NCBI RefSeq assembly: GCF_000611645.1
Contig: NW_014012629.1
Coordinates: forward strand, 1 to 13,169
From: Monoraphidium neglectum
Taxonomy: Eukaryota > Chlorophyta > Chlorophyceae > Sphaeropleales > Selenastraceae
Reading direction: 5' to 3'
DNA length: 13,169 nucleotides
How positions within the stretch are numbered: the first letter of the stretch is position 1; each line of letters starts with the position of its first letter. Below the pieces are notes generated by a model, which worked only from the letters and a program-made list of their open reading frames with translations, was not told the origin of the DNA and searched no databases. Positions 1 to 9,700 of the stretch are shown piece after piece. The translations under genes were made by a program, and so were the position numbers.

Positions 1-703
1 CGCCGCGGCCCCGGACGGCTGTGCCAATCAAGACCGACGCGACTGCACGCGGCAGAGGCCGCAGCAGGAGGATTCTCAGCCGCCCGACGGGTGCGACGCT
101 GACAAGGATTGCGAGTGGGCGGGGTGGCGGCGGGCGCCCGCCTGGCGGCGCCACTCTGCAGCGGAAGCTACTGAGGCGCGCGTGCAGGCCGCGACCGTTG
201 GGCTCCAGCCCTCGGTAGTCGCGCTACCGGGGCACCTGCGGGCGTCTTATGCCGGCTGCGAGCTCGACGCCGACGCGCGCAGCGGCGGCGCGAGCCGCGG
301 GCTGGAGTGGGCGCAGGAGCGGGCGCGGGCCAGGGCGCGCTCGCGATCGACCTCGCCCCTGCTCATGCGCGGCGGCGGCGGGGCCGGCGTCCTGTCCGGC
401 GCCGTCACCGCCTCGGCTTCCCTTGAGGGAGCACTGGGTCGGGGTTCTGCTGCTGGCGGTGGCGCCCGGGGCAAGGCGCGGGGCACGTCGGCGGCGGGCG
501 GAGGGGGCAGCATTCTGATGAGGCTCCAGGCGCTGCGCAGCCGCATGGGGTCGAGCGCCGGCGGCGGGGGCGGGGGCGTTGCGGCGGCGGCGGCGGCGGC
601 GGCGGCGCGCGATGGCGCCGAGTGTGGCAAGGCGACGGTCGGCGGAGAGGGGCCGAGGGTCGCAGGGCGGGCGGCGGTGCTGGAGGAGGGGCTTTTGGGG
701 TAG
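1..703 (+). CDS. 3' end of an unrecognised low-complexity protein gene (partial at left edge)
   Basis: The frame that starts at base 2 is open without a stop for 233 codons and ends at a TAG at 701-703. Its first in-frame ATG is at 365, so the gene most likely enters from the left and this is its last coding exon or exons. The product is rich in Ala, Gly, Arg and Ser, has an Arg/Ala/Ser stretch around 325-350, Gly runs, and nine consecutive GCG alanine codons at 581-607. I recognise no domain. Direction is supported by a TGTAA poly(A)-type signal about 230 bases after the stop. Caveat: in DNA this GC-rich, long open frames also occur by chance, and the minus strand is open here too (224-967). 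An undetected intron is possible. Confidence 0.45.
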   Translation, partial: AAAPDGCANQDRRDCTRQRPQQEDSQPPDGCDADKDCEWAGWRRAPAWRRHSAAEATEARVQAATVGLQPSVVALPGHLRASYAGCELDADARSGGASRGLEWAQERARARARSRSTSPLLMRGGGGAGVLSGAVTASASLEGALGRGSAAGGGARGKARGTSAAGGGGSILMRLQALRSRMGSSAGGGGGGVAAAAAAAAARDGAECGKATVGGEGPRVAGRAAVLEEGLLG

Positions 704-934
704 AGGGTGCAGGAGTGGGCGTGCAACCAAGTGGTTGAGGCTGCTGCCTTTATTGTGACGTGGGGGGTGTGCGGACTGCACAGGGTGAAGATGGTGCATG
801 CACACCAAAGGTGCAGATGCGATAATGGCGTTGAATTGCAGAAGGGCAACATTGCATGTTGTTATGGTGGGGGACGAGGGGGGGGGGGAGCGACGCGTGC
901 CGCACCACGGCGGCCGTGGTCCCAGCAGTGAATG

Positions 935-939
935 TGTAA
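935..939 (+). terminator. putative poly(A) signal TGTAA of the left-edge gene
   Basis: TGTAA is the usual polyadenylation signal of chlorophyte nuclear genes. This copy lies 232 bases after the TAG at 701-703, a normal 3' UTR length. It also argues that the left-edge gene is on the + strand. Confidence 0.4.
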
Positions 940-1203
940 TGCGTTTGACCTGGGCTCTAAACCGCATGCAAAATTGGAACAGCGTCTGGGTTCACATACA
1001 GGTAGTGCTGCGGCGCAAATGTGCTCTCTTGTGCTGGCAATCGCGGCAGGTGGGACGCCGTACTGCCAACCACAAGGGCCGCAGCACAGTCACCCCCGAC
1101 CCCACCCGGCAGGCAGGTCGTTTGACTGGTTTATCTCCACGCCTGTTGGCAGTCATTGTGTTCGTACGATTGTTTAAAACGCGTGTGTTACCGCTGATAA
1201 TGC

Positions 1204-1209
1204 TATAAA
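1204..1209 (+). promoter_or_regulatory. candidate TATA box of the TrmL-like gene
   Basis: TATAAA sits in the most AT-rich part of the spacer, 94 bases before the chosen ATG at 1303. Transcription starting 25-35 bases downstream would give a 5' leader of about 65 bases. This rests on position and consensus only. Confidence 0.4.
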
Positions 1210-1302
1210 TGAATAAAGCGAACTTCGGACCTCATCCCCCGCGCCGCTGGCGTCGTATCGGCCTGCACCGACAACTCGGATAATCGCGTTTGTTGTGCAT
1301 CA

Positions 1303-2858
1303 ATGAAACCGTCATGCGCCGTAGCCGGCCCCATGCAGGCCTGGTGCAGAAATCCGCCATGCGTAGCACCAGCGGCGGCGGCGCGACAGCGGCTCGGGCT
1401 GCGGCGGCGCCCACTAGCAGCCGTGGCGCCGCAGGGTGACGCCGCTGAGCGCAATTCGACAACCTCCACCAGCAGCAGCCCCAGCAGCAGCCACGGTCTG
1501 CGGGTCGTGTTGGTGCACCCCCAGATCCCCCAGAACACCGGCAACATCGCGCGCACTTGCGCCGCCACTGGCGTTGACCTGCACTTGGTGGGGCCGCTCG
1601 GATTTGAAATCGACGACAAGAAGCTGAAGAGGGCGGGCCTGGATTACTGGGAGCACGGTGAGCATCCAAATCCGCCCGTAGCCACTGTTTTTGGGGGGCC
1701 CCGGCAGCGCGCAGCAGCTGGACGCGGCAATTTGAGCTCCAAGGAAGCGTGAAAGCCGCCCGCGATGCCGCCGACGGGGACGCCGTCGCCGTCCCTGTCC
1801 CACGCGCGCGCAGTGCATGTCGCGACGCACCCTTCATGGGCTGAGTTTATGGAGGATTTTCGACAAGAGGCCGCCCCCAAGCGGCTGGTGGCATTCACTG
1901 TTTACGGCAGCGATTACTACGCAGGTGAGGCGCGCGTTCGCGCCGCCAGCACCGCTTCCTCGCCGCTTGCTTGGCGGCCTCTGCCTCTGCTGTTGCGCTG
2001 CATTGCTGGGGCGCAACAGGCGGGAGTTGCTGCCCAGCAGGTGTGGGCAAACCTGCGTCCTGTTGAGCCAGGCGTGACGTGGCAGTATTTGGTGCGTCTG
2101 GCCTGGGTGTTGCCCGTCATTCCTGTGCTAAGTTTGCACGGCGTATGTGGGCGCAAACCTGTGGGAGTTACTACGTGCAGTTTGAAAGGGCTTTTGGAGG
2201 CAGGTTGGTCTTACCCAAGTTTCAACCTCCTTGGATTGCCCAGGCCCTGAGTTCCAGTACCGCCCAGGCGACTGGCTGCTGTTTGGTGCTGAGACCACCG
2301 GGCTCCCGCCAGAGGCGCACGATGACATCATCGCATCGGGCGGGGCGTTGGTCAAGATCCCGATCAGCACGGACCACGTGCGATCCCTCAACCTAGCGGT
2401 GGGTCCCCCTCGGCCAGATCACGGATTGCCCATGTGCCTGCCTGCCTGCCTGCATGCATGCATGCAAGCATGGAGAGGGCCGCATGCGCATGCGTCAAGG
2501 CTTGGACATGCATGCTGCGGGCCGGACATGCGTTCACATGCGAAAACGTGGTTCAATCGGCGCCTGTGTGGGGTGGTGAAGTGTGCACGGTTTTGGCGAG
2601 CAGCCGGCGCACTGACTGAATGCTCGATTTTGCCCCTGACGACGCACGCACGCACACGCACTTGAGCGCCTGCCGAAGACCCCACCACACTCCCTTCCTG
2701 CCCCTTGAGTTTCCTGGCCGTCGCAACGAACTGTGCAGGTGTCTGCCGGCATTGGCGTGTTCGAGGCGCTGCGGCAGCTTGGCCCCCACCAGGTTTCTCC
2801 CAGGGACGACACTGGCCTCCCCCTGGCTGCAGTGCGGCCAACAGTCATGATGCGGCAT

Positions 2859-2931
<73 letters not shown>

Positions 2932-2951
2932 GTGCCAGCCCTCAAGGTTGA
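1303..2951 (+). CDS. trmL: TrmL-like tRNA (cytidine/uridine-34 2'-O)-methyltransferase, SPOUT family, four exons
   Basis: Model: exons 1303-1657, 1814-1924, 2244-2398 and 2739-2951, giving 277 residues. All three introns are GT-AG (156, 319 and 340 bases; phases 1, 1 and 0), and splicing restores an uninterrupted family match. The protein should transfer a methyl group from S-adenosylmethionine to the ribose 2'-OH of the tRNA wobble base 34. Family motifs seen: NTGNIARTC (77-85), the [15 protein letters not shown] block (104-118), [12 protein letters not shown] (166-177), and RSLNLA running into [15 protein letters not shown] (202-222). The last motifs form the trefoil-knot cofactor site. Residues 1-65 precede the domain and are rich in Ala, Arg and Ser, like a chloroplast or mitochondrial transit peptide. 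Bacterial relatives have about 155-160 residues and end soon after the last motif. The extra tail of about 50 residues contains 23 glutamines (249-271). A possible donor at 2793 (CAG|GTTTCT) could instead splice this tail out, so the 3' end is the least certain part. Confidence 0.88.
2436..2475. repeat. simple repeat (CCTG)n then (CATG)n in intron 3 of the TrmL-like gene
   Basis: A short run of tetranucleotide CCTG units passes directly into CATG units. It is intronic and surrounded by more scattered GCATGC palindromes. It looks like ordinary microsatellite sequence. Confidence 0.7.
2862..2930 (+). repeat. pure (CAG)23 tract encoding poly-glutamine
   Basis: Twenty-three uninterrupted CAG units, 69 bases, lie in the reading frame of exon 4 of the TrmL-like gene and are read as glutamine. 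The purity of the tract, with no CAA, suggests recent slippage growth and probable length variation between strains. If the possible donor at 2793 is used, the tract would be outside the coding sequence. Confidence 0.95.
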
Positions 2952-3419
2952 TCTTGTTGCACAAACCAGTGCAAATGATTGTTTCATGTCAATGTGGGTG
3001 GGATGCGGCAAAGGACGGGGCACCGCCTGTGCCATCCTGCAGCTGAAGTTCTTGGGTGGTTGGAGACTCATCATCACATCAGATGCCTTGTCTCAGGATA
3101 CGCATGCCTCATCTGTCGCTTGTGGCACAGATGTCGACATCCCAATGATCCAATAGCCACACTTGCGTCACAGGCGCCGCTTGCCGGCGTTGCAAACCCA
3201 AGGCAGGACGTGGCACTGTCAAGCAACACGATAAGTGGACAGAAGTGCAAAGCATGCATGTTGGTGTGAGGTGTAGGACAGGACAGGTCGCAGCCATGCA
3301 CCATCCCGGCCTGCGCCAGTCCAGAGCACTCACTTGAGGCACAACAAGAACATCATCGCACATGGGTGACATGGTCGAAGTGCGCTCGTTACGAGGAGAG
3401 AGTGAATCTCAGATACACG
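2952..3419. other. spacer: 3' UTR of TrmL-like gene and 5' region of the MYND gene
   Basis: No gene is apparent. I find no TGTAA signal between the stop at 2949-2951 and the next gene, so the 3' end of the methyltransferase transcript is not located. There is no clear TATA box for the downstream gene. The frame of the MYND gene stays open upstream of its first ATG, so an upstream exon or earlier start is not excluded. Confidence 0.5.
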
Positions 3420-5533
3420 ATGTCCAACAAAACTTTCTGTGTTCAAAGCGACCAGATCTGTCGTCAGATCGAAGTCCCGCGCTTTGCAATGGACGCCCTC
3501 CATGACAAGCTGCAGGACTTTATTGTGCTTGTAAATGCAGACCAAGCACCGAAAGACGCCCTTATCAACGCGCTGCATGCATTCGGCGCGGCGTGCATCG
3601 CGGACCTCGCTGCGCCGGTCCCATGCACAGCGTGGCTGGCGCTGGCACACGCCCTGGGCGGCGGTGGCAAGGGTGGCGGCGACAAAAGCAGGCAGCCGGT
3701 GCAGCAGGCGCTGGCCTACCTCCTGTTGAAATCGCCGGCGCGCGTCGCGGCTATGGCAGAGTGCGATCCGCTGATGGCGGCCGCTGCACAGGGCCTGCTG
3801 GCCGCGCATGCCACACCCGTCGAGCAGGCAATGCTCTACCCCCACCCGTTCAGTTTGATATGCGCCCCGCAGGCCGCCGCCGCGGCGCTGCGCCACTGCG
3901 GCGGCGCCGCAGAGCTGGCGGCCGCGGCCGCGGCGTTCCTCCGCCGCGGCGCGACCGAGGCTGGCACGGAAAGGATACCTGCATGTGCCGCGCTCTGGCC
4001 GATTGCCGAGAGCTCAATGCTTGAGGTGCTGCAGTCCCTTGCATCAGTGAGCTCAGAAATGGCGTCGGCCATCTGTGGCCCCAGTGCGCAGGCGTTGATG
4101 TTGGAACCGCTCGCACGGTCGGGGCTCGCCGCGGCTTGCACCAGGCAGCGCGCGGCGGAGGTCGTGGCGGCGGTGGCGTCTTGGGAGAAGCTGCCGACAA
4201 CCCTGACCGGGGGGGCGCCCGGCTTACCCAAAGCTCTAGCCAAAATGCTCGCGTCACCTGAAGCTACCGAAGAGGAGCGGCACGCCGCGGCGCACGCATT
4301 GCAACTGTTGGTGTGCCGCGAAGGTGGGCAGCCGCCAGGCCGCGGGCGTGGCACGCCCGCCGTGCTGCGTCCCAAGCGCCATGCCCTGCGCCGCGCCAAA
4401 GCTCAGAGCATGTCCTCGGTGAGGGACCTGCCGTGAACCGTTCTCCAGTGTAGTGGCATGCCAACCCTTTGCGGCCCGCGCGGCCCATTCTGGCGGCTCT
4501 GGCATGGTACACGGCTCTGGCCTCACCCCCCTCAACGCCGGGTGCAGGGAAGGAAAACCTGGAGTGCCCAGGCGCCATCCTCGACACGCCTGGTGCCGTC
4601 GCAGCACTCCTCCGAGCCACGACTCGCCGAGGCGCCACCCATGAGCAGCGCTGCTCCGCCTGCGTGCTGCTGGTGTTTGCTGCAAGTCTCTACCCAAGCC
4701 TCACCGCAGATATGGTTTTGGCTGAGCGAAACGCAGTCACTTCAGTACTGACTGCCATGTGGGCCTGCCAAGAGCATTCTTCCATCCAACGCAGCTGCCA
4801 AAAGCTTGTGAATCGCATGGATGAGCTACGCCCCCAAACCTTTGCCACCGCGATTTGCAAAGAGCCGGCCGCGGCAGCCTCGGCTGCGCGGCTGCTTGCA
4901 GGGGCCGGGTGCATCGGGGCGTCGCCAGCCCTGCGGGTGCTTGAGGTCCTGGCGGGCGACCCCGCCTCGCAAGCGGCAGCCGTGGGGGCGCTGGAGGCGG
5001 AGGTGGGCCGCGGCTCGCGGGTGCTCGAGACTCTGGCTTGGGCGCAAGGTGGCTTGCCCTTAGAAGCACACGGGAAAAGCGCCAATCAAGAGGAGCGCTG
5101 TGAAGGCGGCGCCAGCCGCGGCCGCAGCGGCAGCAGCGACACCAGCCGCAGCAGCGCCGGCGACAGCGACGAGCCCGACGGGAGCGAGGACGCCCCGGAC
5201 CCCCCGACCCGCCGCGCCGCCGCCTGCGTCGCCGCGCTGCTGGCTGAGCACTCTGACTCCGCCCAGCTGTGCGCCGCGCCCGGCCTGCTGCGCGGCCTGT
5301 GCGGCCTGCTGCGCCCTGGGCCCAATGTGGAAGAGCTGCGGGCCTGCGGCGCCGCGGCGGCGGCGTTGGAGCATCTGGTTCGCCGCGGCTGCGGCGCAGC
5401 GGTTGGTCCTTTCCTACGCGGCGAGCGGCCGCAGCTGGCCGAGGCTGAGCCACGGCCTGGGGACTCCTCCGCGCGGCTGCCGTTGTCCGCACCGCAGCCG
5501 GCGCTGCTGCAGGGGCAGCAGCAGCAACCGCCG

Positions 5534-5567
<34 letters not shown>

Positions 5568-6005
5568 TGGCGCCTGTAGCGACGGCCCGTGCCTGCGCGG
5601 CCTGCGGCAAGACTGAGCAGGCGGGCGTCACGAGGCTCCGGCAGTGCGCCGGCTGCCACGCCACCAGGTGGGCGGTGGCACGTCTGCATCCTGGTGCGTG
5701 CAGATGCACGACAAAATGCCCCTTTCAACCTCAGGCATCCCGCTTGGTTTTTCGCGCTTGGGCGGCGCTAGACCAGTTGTCTGAATGCCTCCAGGCTGTT
5801 GAATCACCCCACCTCGCACGTGTCGCCTCGCGACAGGTACTGCAGCACTGAGTGTGCGCGGCAGCACTGGAAGGCCGGCGGACACAGGGCAGAGTGCACC
5901 CGGCTGCAGCGAGAGCAGGCGCGGCAAGCGGCATGCGGCGCGGCGCCATGCGATGCCTGTCCTGGGACGCAGGGCCCTGCCGCGACAGCAAATGGCGTCC
6001 AGTAG
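3420..6005 (+). CDS. alanine-rich helical (armadillo-like) protein with C-terminal MYND zinc finger, three exons
   Basis: Model: exons 3420-4323, 4548-5667 and 5837-6005, giving 730 residues. The introns are GT-AG (224 and 169 bases; phases 1 and 2). The start is the first in-frame ATG; the next is at 3489. The MYND finger is complete only after splicing: ligands C651, C654, C668, C671, C677, C681, H691 and C695, with the YCS and HW signature residues present. The second intron falls between the fourth and fifth ligands. MYND fingers normally bind short proline-rich peptides and appear in chromatin and scaffold proteins. The first 300 residues and residues about 310-510 are Ala/Leu-rich and predicted helical, resembling the armadillo/HEAT solenoids often joined to MYND in green algae; this is inference. 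An acidic Ser/Asp-rich linker (near exon bases 5100-5200) and a poly-Q stretch precede the finger. No SET domain is visible, so this is not a SMYD-type methyltransferase. Partner and compartment are unknown. Confidence 0.82.
5540..5566 (+). repeat. (CAG)9 poly-glutamine tract in the MYND gene
   Basis: Nine CAG codons in frame within a Gln/Pro-rich linker immediately before the zinc finger, with further glutamine codons just upstream (5515-5539). Confidence 0.9.
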
Positions 6006-6323
6006 CCGCACACCAACTGTGAGTACAATAGCAGCTTTGAAGCAAGGCTAGGTGAGAGGCCCGAGCAGTGGCGGCGGCGGCTCAAACCGCCGCATGCCAC
6101 CCGCGCGGCATCTGGCGCCATTGCTGCAGCGTCCATTGTGTTATCAGACCTCGGATCCATGTTTTGCACGACATCATGGTCGGCTGCTAGATGCCGCTGG
6201 TGACCCCGAAGCCTGAATACTGGCATCGCAACCGCCAGTGACAATATTGATGGCATGTTCAGCACGATGCCTCATTGCCTCTACGTGCAGCGGGTTCCGG
6301 GGCCTTTTACCGTTACCTTTGTT
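6006..6323. other. spacer after the MYND gene: 3' UTR, no gene seen
   Basis: This stretch contains no recognisable gene and no TGTAA signal. The nearest motif resembling a poly(A) signal is AATAAA at 6350-6355, which is not the usual algal form. The region has no visible relative elsewhere in the window, unlike the DNA that follows it. Confidence 0.45.
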
Positions 6324-6748
6324 GAATATTTGTCAGCAAAACAAACCCCAATAAATCAGCTCGGCTGCTGGACCAGGCCTGGCAGGCAGTGACAGGGAGG
6401 GCTGCGGTCGTATCCTCAACATTTGCCTGTGGCCCCATCGCCGCGCCGCTTCGCCAAGGCAACTGCCTGAGGCCATGCAGATGCTGTTCAAGTGCCAAAT
6501 GAATAGCACAGTTTGACAGTGCTCTGCTGTCTCTACATACATGCAGCATACGCAATGCATGAGCAGCGAACGCCACGCGTTGACAGAGCCTGGGGGCCAG
6601 AAGCTGCTGCACACCGACATAGGTCGGGTGTGATCATTTGCTTCGCGGCTTGGTTGATGCGTATACTACCATTGTTCACTTTGACCCCTCGTAACCCGCT
6701 CATTCACGAGCTTGGATTTTGAAAAAGAAGGTGTCACCCGCAACCAAA
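6324..6748 (+). repeat. 5' flank of BBE-like copy 1, duplicated upstream of copy 2
   Basis: By eye this segment aligns with 12013-12428 along its full length with small indels, at roughly 70% identity. Identical blocks include TGACAGAGCCTGGGG (6581-6595), GGCTTGGTTGATGC (6647-6660) and ACCCGCTCATT (6694-6704). It ends exactly at the BBE-like ATG, so it probably holds promoter and 5' UTR. Frames on either strand are broken by indels between the copies, so conserved coding is unlikely. Confidence 0.7.
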
Positions 6749-9700
6749 ATGAAGCGGGCCGGAGCAGGCCGGTCTCTGTTCACATGCATAGCAGGTATAG
6801 TGCTAGTGAGCATTCTTCAAGTATCCAACCTGGCAGCGGCAAGCCTTACGGCCGAGGACGCGCCCGCGGCAGCGCGCACACAGCTAGTACTGCGCAACGA
6901 TGCAGCCGCCCCGGTCGGAGGGCTGGCCGGCTGCCTGCAGGCGATCCCCGGAAAGCCAGAATACCGCCTGCCGGGATCACCAGGCGAGTGCTTAGGCGAC
7001 CTGCGCGGCGTACTGCTCAGCAGAGGCCAGGCAGATGGAGGGGGGCGGCTCGATCGATCGCGGCAGGGGCCGCCTCGCCCCCAGCCACGCTCACCCTGCA
7101 TGTTCCGCCACCCCGGGCTCCAGCTCACGCCGTGCCGCACATATTTGGCACGAGCACCACGGGCTTGGCCGCCAGCAGCAGCGGCCGGCATTCAAAAAAT
7201 GTGGCACGATTGCACCGGGCAGCTTGCCAAACCACCCTGTATCAACCAACTATACACCAACGACACATCAGCCTTGCTTCCTCATCTAAAATACAATAAA
7301 CCTCGCTGATTTTGGGAATATAATATGCGTCATCAGACTACGAGCTGTATGCCAATGGCCTGCGCGTGATGGAGCCCAAGACCCCCGCGGCGGTGGTGTT
7401 CCCAGACACAGGGGCGCAAGTGCAGGCGGCGGTGCTGTGCGCCACGAAACACGGCGCCCCCCCCGTCCCCAGGAGCGGCGGGTGCGCCGCGGCCCAACGC
7501 GCCGCTCCGGCTCTACCCCTTGTCAGCCGCCGCTGCTGGAGGCGTCCCTGGGTTGTGCGGCCGCCGCTGCGGGACCGCGCCTGCGGCGCGCCGTGGGTTG
7601 TCGCTCGCCGCTCAGCCGCTCGACCGGGCCCGATGCACGCCGAACTGCGCACCAATACAAGCAATATGCCACTGCAGATCCCTGATGCGCCCGCCAGCTA
7701 GGTACCCGCGAGCGCTCGGCCATAGCGCCGCCCGTCTCCCCTTCTTCCCGCGCCGTGCTCGCGCCGCAGGTGCAGCTTCGAAAACCTCGGTACCGCAGAC
7801 GGCGCCTTAGTCATCGACCTCTCCAACATGGCGGCGGTCCGCGTCGACCCAAAAGCAATGACCGTGACGGCGCAGGCGGGAATACGAATGGGCAACCTGT
7901 ATTACGAGATCTTCCGGGCGGGCCGCGCCGCGGGCGGCCGCAACCTCACTTGCCTCGGCGGCACGTACCCCCAGGCGAGGCGGGCGCGGCGGCCCGGGTC
8001 AAAGTTGTTTGCAGACAGCCAGGCTTTGCAGCGGGCCTGCAAGCCCCTGGCATGATGCGTGGTCGCGCCGTTTGCCCGCAGAGGGACGCGCTGCTGGCGT
8101 CATGGCTCCGCAGAGGGACGCGCTGCTGGCGTCATGGCTTGAAGTGCTTGATCAGCAGCTCACCCCTAGGCTCTACATTTGATTCAAGCTGACGTGTCAT
8201 GTCTTGACTCAACCCCGCAGATCGGCTTCGGCGGCATTCTCGCCGCGGGCGGCTACGGCGTGCTCAGCCGCAAGTACGGCCTTTTGTCAGACTCGTTAAT
8301 ATCAGCCACCGTGGTGGACGCCAAGGGCCGCCTGCTGGAAGCCAGCGAGAAGCTGAACCCAGACCTGCTGTTTGCGCTGAAGGGCGGCGGGGGCGGGACG
8401 TACGGCATTGTAGTCGAGGCGACTGTTAGACTTCTGGAGATCCCCGTGGTCACCCTGGCGCGGATCAAGTATGCAAACCTCGAAAAAGCGGTGCAGCTGT
8501 TCGACAGGTGCGCGGTTGGGTTGGCAGGCGGCGCGGGTGCCTGCATTATTCGTGCTTCACAGGGCATGAGCCAGCACAGGCGTGCGTGCGTGCGCGCACG
8601 CTGCCCCCCGTCGGCCCCGCTCCTCGGCCCCACCGGCCTCGCGCGCCCGAGCTTGGCAGGAACGCACGCGCCACTGCAACTAGCACAATCCCTCACATCC
8701 TGATTGCAGCCCGTCGCTCTCCACGAAACATCTGATTGCAGGTACCAGCGGTGGGCGCCGGACGCCCCCGCAGAGCTGACCTTCAAGTTCAATTTGAAGC
8801 CCGACAAAATTGACATCACCATGCAGGTTGGAGGGCGTGCCGCGGTGCGATGCGTGTGTGTATGTGTGTGTGGGCATGTGCGTGTGTGTGAGTCGGAGTG
8901 TGCATGTGTGTCGGCAAACGTGTGTGCGTGTGTAAGTGCAAGTTCGGTGTTGGGGGCAGGTTGGGTGGGTCCGTGAGTATGGGAGGGAGTGGGCTGCGAA
9001 CAAAATTAAGAGTGAGGGTTGAAGAGTGAGCGTGGTGGGCTGCGGTGGTGGGAGGAGGGGCTCGGGGGCGGGCGGAAGCAGACGGCTGTGCGCCGAGGGG
9101 TGTGGGGAGAGGTTTGGGACGCAAGGCGTCTGCGGCATTGCGTTGAATGTAGGAAGGGCGCCCCTTTCTGCGCTTTCCTGCACCACTGGGCTGCCAACCG
9201 CCCGACTCGGCGCTTGCACAAGCATGCCTGTGAGGACGCTTGCATGAGTGGTCCTTCAGGAATGATGCTGATTATGAGACTGATTTCCAGGAACATCTCC
9301 CTTGAAGCCCCTTGTTCCACACATGATATTGCCTCGCACCCCACCTGCAGTACCTCGGGCCAAAGAAGGACCTGGATCGCCTGCTGAAAGACAAGTCGGG
9401 TCTCATCCTGCCAGGCTCGATCTACGAGGCAACACAATGCGACATCCAGGGCTCCCGCGGCTGGACGCCCGAGGCGTCAATCGTGCCGGCTGGGCCCAAA
9501 GGGGGCTGGAAGACGGTCAGCCACCTGCTGGTGCCGCCCTACTGCTCGCCGCCCGAGGAGACGCGCGTGCCGCAGCGGGTGCGCGGCACTGCGCGGCGCG
9601 GGGAGGGGGCGGCGCGAGTGGTGTGCGGCGCCGCCCGCCGGGACCTGTGCCGCTCGTCCTGCGCAGCTCGCCCGTGCCAGCCTCCCTGCGGGGGTGGGTC

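Larger units (their letters stand above)
704..1302. other. spacer: 3' UTR of left gene and promoter region of the methyltransferase gene
   Basis: I find no convincing gene here. The first part is probably 3' UTR up to about 955. It includes an 11-base G run at 878-888, a place where sequencing and assembly often slip. The rest becomes more AT-rich towards 1150-1215 and contains the TATA candidate at 1204-1209. The short open frames here look like chance. Confidence 0.5.

Noticed and set aside
224..967. Minus-strand open frames of 247 and 201 codons over the left-edge gene
   Set aside because: They are Arg/Pro/Ala-rich shadows of GC-rich DNA with no recognisable motif. The TGTAA signal near 935 favours the + strand.
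2861..2931. The CAG repeat as a CRISPR or satellite array
   Set aside because: It is a simple trinucleotide tract with no spacers.
2553..3077. Minus-strand frame with a poly-leucine run that looks like a membrane segment
   Set aside because: The leucines are the antisense reading (CTG) of the CAG23 tract, and nothing else in the frame looks like a protein.
4737..5709. Long minus-strand open frames (up to 251 codons) opposite the MYND gene
   Set aside because: They are poly-Arg, poly-Ala and poly-Cys antisense readings of the GC-rich and CAG-rich exon. The + strand carries a clear spliced MYND finger.
6350..6355. AATAAA as a poly(A) signal for the MYND gene
   Set aside because: It is the animal-type signal, it lies 345 bases after the stop and inside the block shared with the copy 2 flank, and green algae mainly use TGTAA.
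6581..6635. Upstream ORF starting at the ATG shared before both BBE-like copies
   Set aside because: An indel between the copies puts the shared sequence in different frames, so no conserved peptide is encoded.
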